Assembly (NCBI GenBank): GCA_043744805.1
Contig: JAYTTZ010000183.1
Location: 1-6,543 of the forward strand
From: Ga0077536 sp043744805
GTDB lineage: Bacteria > Pseudomonadota > Gammaproteobacteria > Ga0077536
Reading direction: 5' to 3'
Length of the DNA stretch: 6,543 nt
Part shown: piece after piece, positions 5,239 to 6,543 of the stretch
Layout of the letters: each line of letters starts with the position of its first letter
Position numbering within the stretch: position 1 is the stretch's first letter
Notes under the pieces: model-generated
Seen by the model: only the letters and a program-made list of their open reading frames with translations
Database searches by the model: none
Told to the model about the DNA's origin: nothing
Program-made: the position numbers and the translations under genes

Positions 5239-6315
5239 TCAGGCAGGTGGACGCCAGAGTGTTGTCGGCGGCCCCAGCCCAAGGAAGTAATGCAGATCCT
5301 CGCTGTCCAGACCGATCCAGCGCAGGTGCCGCACGCCCGGCATCACCGCCACGTCGTAGAGCTCCTGCACCGCGCCGGAGACTTCCACCACACAGGCGTT
5401 GTCCGGATTGCGCAGATCGACCAGCAGCAGGCCACAGCGCGGCGGCAGCCCGCGCCGCTCCAGCGCATCCTGCAATGCCAGGCCACCAAAGCCACTCTGC
5501 TCGCGCGGCAGCGACAGGCCGATGAGCGCGTAATGCCCGATGAACGCGAGCCCGCGTGGATAGCCCGGGCAGAACACCACCGGCTCGAAGCGCCCGCGCG
5601 CCAGATCCACCCAGCCCAGCTGCCCGGTGCCGGATTCCAGCACCCATAGCCGCCCGTCCGCCCAACGCGGCGAGTGCGGCATCGATAATCCCGCCAGCAC
5701 CACCTCGCCCGAGGCCGTGTCGATGAGCGCTCCGCCGTCGGCCTTGGCGTCGCGCCAGCCTTGCGGGGTATCGGTGCGCGCGAGGACGCTCACGTGGGTC
5801 ACTTCGCCGTCCTTCACGGCGATGCCGTTGAGGTGGCAGCGGTCGCCGACCTCGAGGCCGCTGGTGAACGACGGCTGCCACAGCGGACTGAAGTGATGCG
5901 CTTCACTCGTGGTGGCGAGGCAGTTGTAGCGGGTGTTGGCGAACACCATGCGCCCGTCGCGCTCGCGCACCAGATCGTGGGTGTCCAGATCGCCCGTCAC
6001 CCAGCTCGCCTGCGGGGCGAAGATGGCGTCGTGCTGCGCCCACCGCTGTCCGGCCGGCAGGATGTCCGTGTAGCGCCAGACGTAGTCGCGCGCGGCCACC
6101 CATAGCGAGCGCTCTGCCGGCGCCGCCCACAACCCCATGCAGTATTCGAGGTTCGCGGACTCCACCGCGAGATGGCCGTTGTCATCCACGCCCAGCGCCA
6201 CCAGTGAGCCCGTTTGATAGGTGCTGAACAGCACGCTCACGCGCTGTTCCAGCAGCCACTGGCTGAAAGCGGCCGGCGCGGCGATGTCGATGGATGGCGC
6301 GGTTTTTCCGTTCAT
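5239..6315 (-). CDS. TIGR03032-family protein (predicted beta-propeller-like, function unknown)
   Basis: The 358-aa product matches the TIGR03032 family of conserved hypothetical proteins along its length. Landmarks in order are STYQTGSLVALG (31-42), CMGLW (59-63), VTGDLDTHDL (106-115), HFSPLWQPSFTSGL (141-154), GDRCHLNGIA (157-166), DTPQGWRD (182-189), GLSMPHSPRW (209-218), ESGTGQLGWVD (227-237), CPGYPRGLAF (249-258) and QELYDVAVMPGVR (317-329). Regularly spaced short strands with Gly/Asp turns suggest a propeller fold. There is no signal peptide. The family's biochemical role is not known to me; members elsewhere can be fused to TPR or sulfotransferase-like domains, but this one is stand-alone. 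The start is ATG at 6315. The only Shine-Dalgarno-like element (AAGGG, nine bases upstream) lies inside a palindromic repeat copy. The next downstream gene on the strand is 300 bp away. Confidence 0.9.
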   Translation of the reverse strand: MNGKTAPSIDIAAPAAFSQWLLEQRVSVLFSTYQTGSLVALGVDDNGHLAVESANLEYCMGLWAAPAERSLWVAARDYVWRYTDILPAGQRWAQHDAIFAPQASWVTGDLDTHDLVRERDGRMVFANTRYNCLATTSEAHHFSPLWQPSFTSGLEVGDRCHLNGIAVKDGEVTHVSVLARTDTPQGWRDAKADGGALIDTASGEVVLAGLSMPHSPRWADGRLWVLESGTGQLGWVDLARGRFEPVVFCPGYPRGLAFIGHYALIGLSLPREQSGFGGLALQDALERRGLPPRCGLLLVDLRNPDNACVVEVSGAVQELYDVAVMPGVRHLRWIGLDSEDLHYFLGLGPPTTLWRPPA

Positions 6316-6316
6316 T

Positions 6317-6351
6317 TCCGGTCACCCTTCGACAGGCTCAGGGCGAACGGG
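6317..6351. repeat. Palindromic repeat copy abutting the TIGR03032 start codon
   Basis: A forward copy with core TTCGACAGGCTC, intact inner CCT/AGG stem and right arm GAACGGG. The left arm is altered (TCCGGTC), and the copy ends 1 nt before the ATG at 6315. Read on the minus strand, it supplies GAAGGGTG upstream of the start, the only visible ribosome-binding element for that gene. Confidence 0.88.
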
Positions 6352-6372
6352 GTAACGCTGATGCCGCTCAAC

Positions 6373-6418
6373 TTCATGACAACGAATTGCCCGTTTTCAT
6401 GACAGCGAATTGCCCGTT
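6373..6418 (+). repeat. 23-bp tandem duplication next to a palindrome copy
   Basis: Positions 6373-6395 and 6396-6418 are adjacent and differ at one base: TTCATGACAACGAATTGCC versus TTCATGACAGCGAATTGCC, each followed by CGTT. The second unit runs into the left arm of the reverse palindrome copy at 6411-6449, so the first unit is a partial duplicate of that junction. This parallels the 17-bp duplication at 3531-3564. Confidence 0.93.
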
Positions 6419-6449
6419 CGTGGTGAGCCTGTCGAACCATGAACGGGCA
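6411..6449. repeat. Palindromic repeat copy with a compensated inner stem
   Basis: A reverse-oriented copy with perfect 9-bp outer arms, TGCCCGTTC (6411-6419) and GAACGGGCA (6441-6449). The inner stem is TGG (6421-6423) with CCA (6437-6439), where most copies here have the CCT/AGG type. The core GAGCCTGTCGA is conserved. Both sides of the inner stem changed while pairing was kept. Confidence 0.9.
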
Positions 6450-6543
6450 CTGCGCTTCCAGAGCCACGTCAACCCCGGCACCCTGCCGCCGTTCACCCTT
6501 CGACGGGCTCAGGGCGAACGGGGTAACGCTGATGTCGCTCAAC

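Larger units (their letters stand above)
6323..6543 (+). repeat. Two 50-bp direct repeats, each a palindrome copy plus a shared 20-nt tail
   Basis: Positions 6323-6372 and 6494-6543 match at 48 of 50 bases. Each contains most of a palindromic repeat copy, followed by GTAACGCTGATG and CGCTCAAC. The match runs to the end of the window and may continue beyond it. The two units enclose a reverse palindrome copy (6411-6449) and a 23-bp tandem duplication. The second unit holds a full forward copy at 6488-6522. No gene lies between 6316 and 6543. Confidence 0.93.

Noticed and set aside
4998..5282. Minus-strand open frame of 94 codons upstream of the small CxxC gene.
   Set aside because: It overlaps the end of the TIGR03032 gene, has no family motif or clear ribosome binding site, and its N-terminal part is a shadow of the neighbouring frame.

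Overview
The window is high-GC DNA with tightly packed genes and strong Shine-Dalgarno sites. An MlaC/Ttg2D-type periplasmic protein, a CobW-type GTPase and abundant TTCGACAAGCTCAGG-type palindromic repeats point to a proteobacterium, most likely a gamma- or betaproteobacterium. The sequence alone does not fix the species.

Layout, left to right. Positions 143-811 (-) encode an exported MlaC/Ttg2D-family phospholipid-binding protein. Positions 939-1814 (-) encode a nitrilase-superfamily carbon-nitrogen hydrolase with an intact Glu-Lys-Cys triad. A 118-bp intergenic region with a 14-bp palindrome separates it from a divergent polysaccharide-deacetylase-fold hydrolase at 1933-2817 (+), of the HpPgdA/PuuE/cyclic-imide-hydrolase type. 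Positions 2818-3643 form a repeat-rich island. It holds a 100-aa single-domain GIY-YIG nuclease gene (3131-3433, +) with two inverted pairs of a ~35-nt palindromic repeat before it and one pair after it. Then come, all on the minus strand, a COG0523/CobW GTPase (3644-4633), a small CxxC protein overlapping it by 4 bp (4630-4938), about 300 bp without a convincing gene, and a TIGR03032-family protein (5239-6315). The right end (6317-6543) is a second repeat cluster directly upstream of the TIGR03032 gene.

How the parts may work together. The divergent C-N hydrolase and deacetylase-fold hydrolase could act in sequence on a cyclic imide or ureide: ring opening, then hydrolysis of the resulting amide. 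This is inference. The small CxxC protein and the CobW GTPase look translationally coupled, which suggests a metal-handling pair.

The most unusual part is the repeat family. Nine copies occur in 6.5 kb in strictly alternating orientation. Three inverted pairs bracket a nuclease gene, an arrangement like the REPIN/RAYT systems but with a GIY-YIG protein instead of a RAYT transposase. One copy carries a fully compensated inner stem, which suggests selection on the hairpin.
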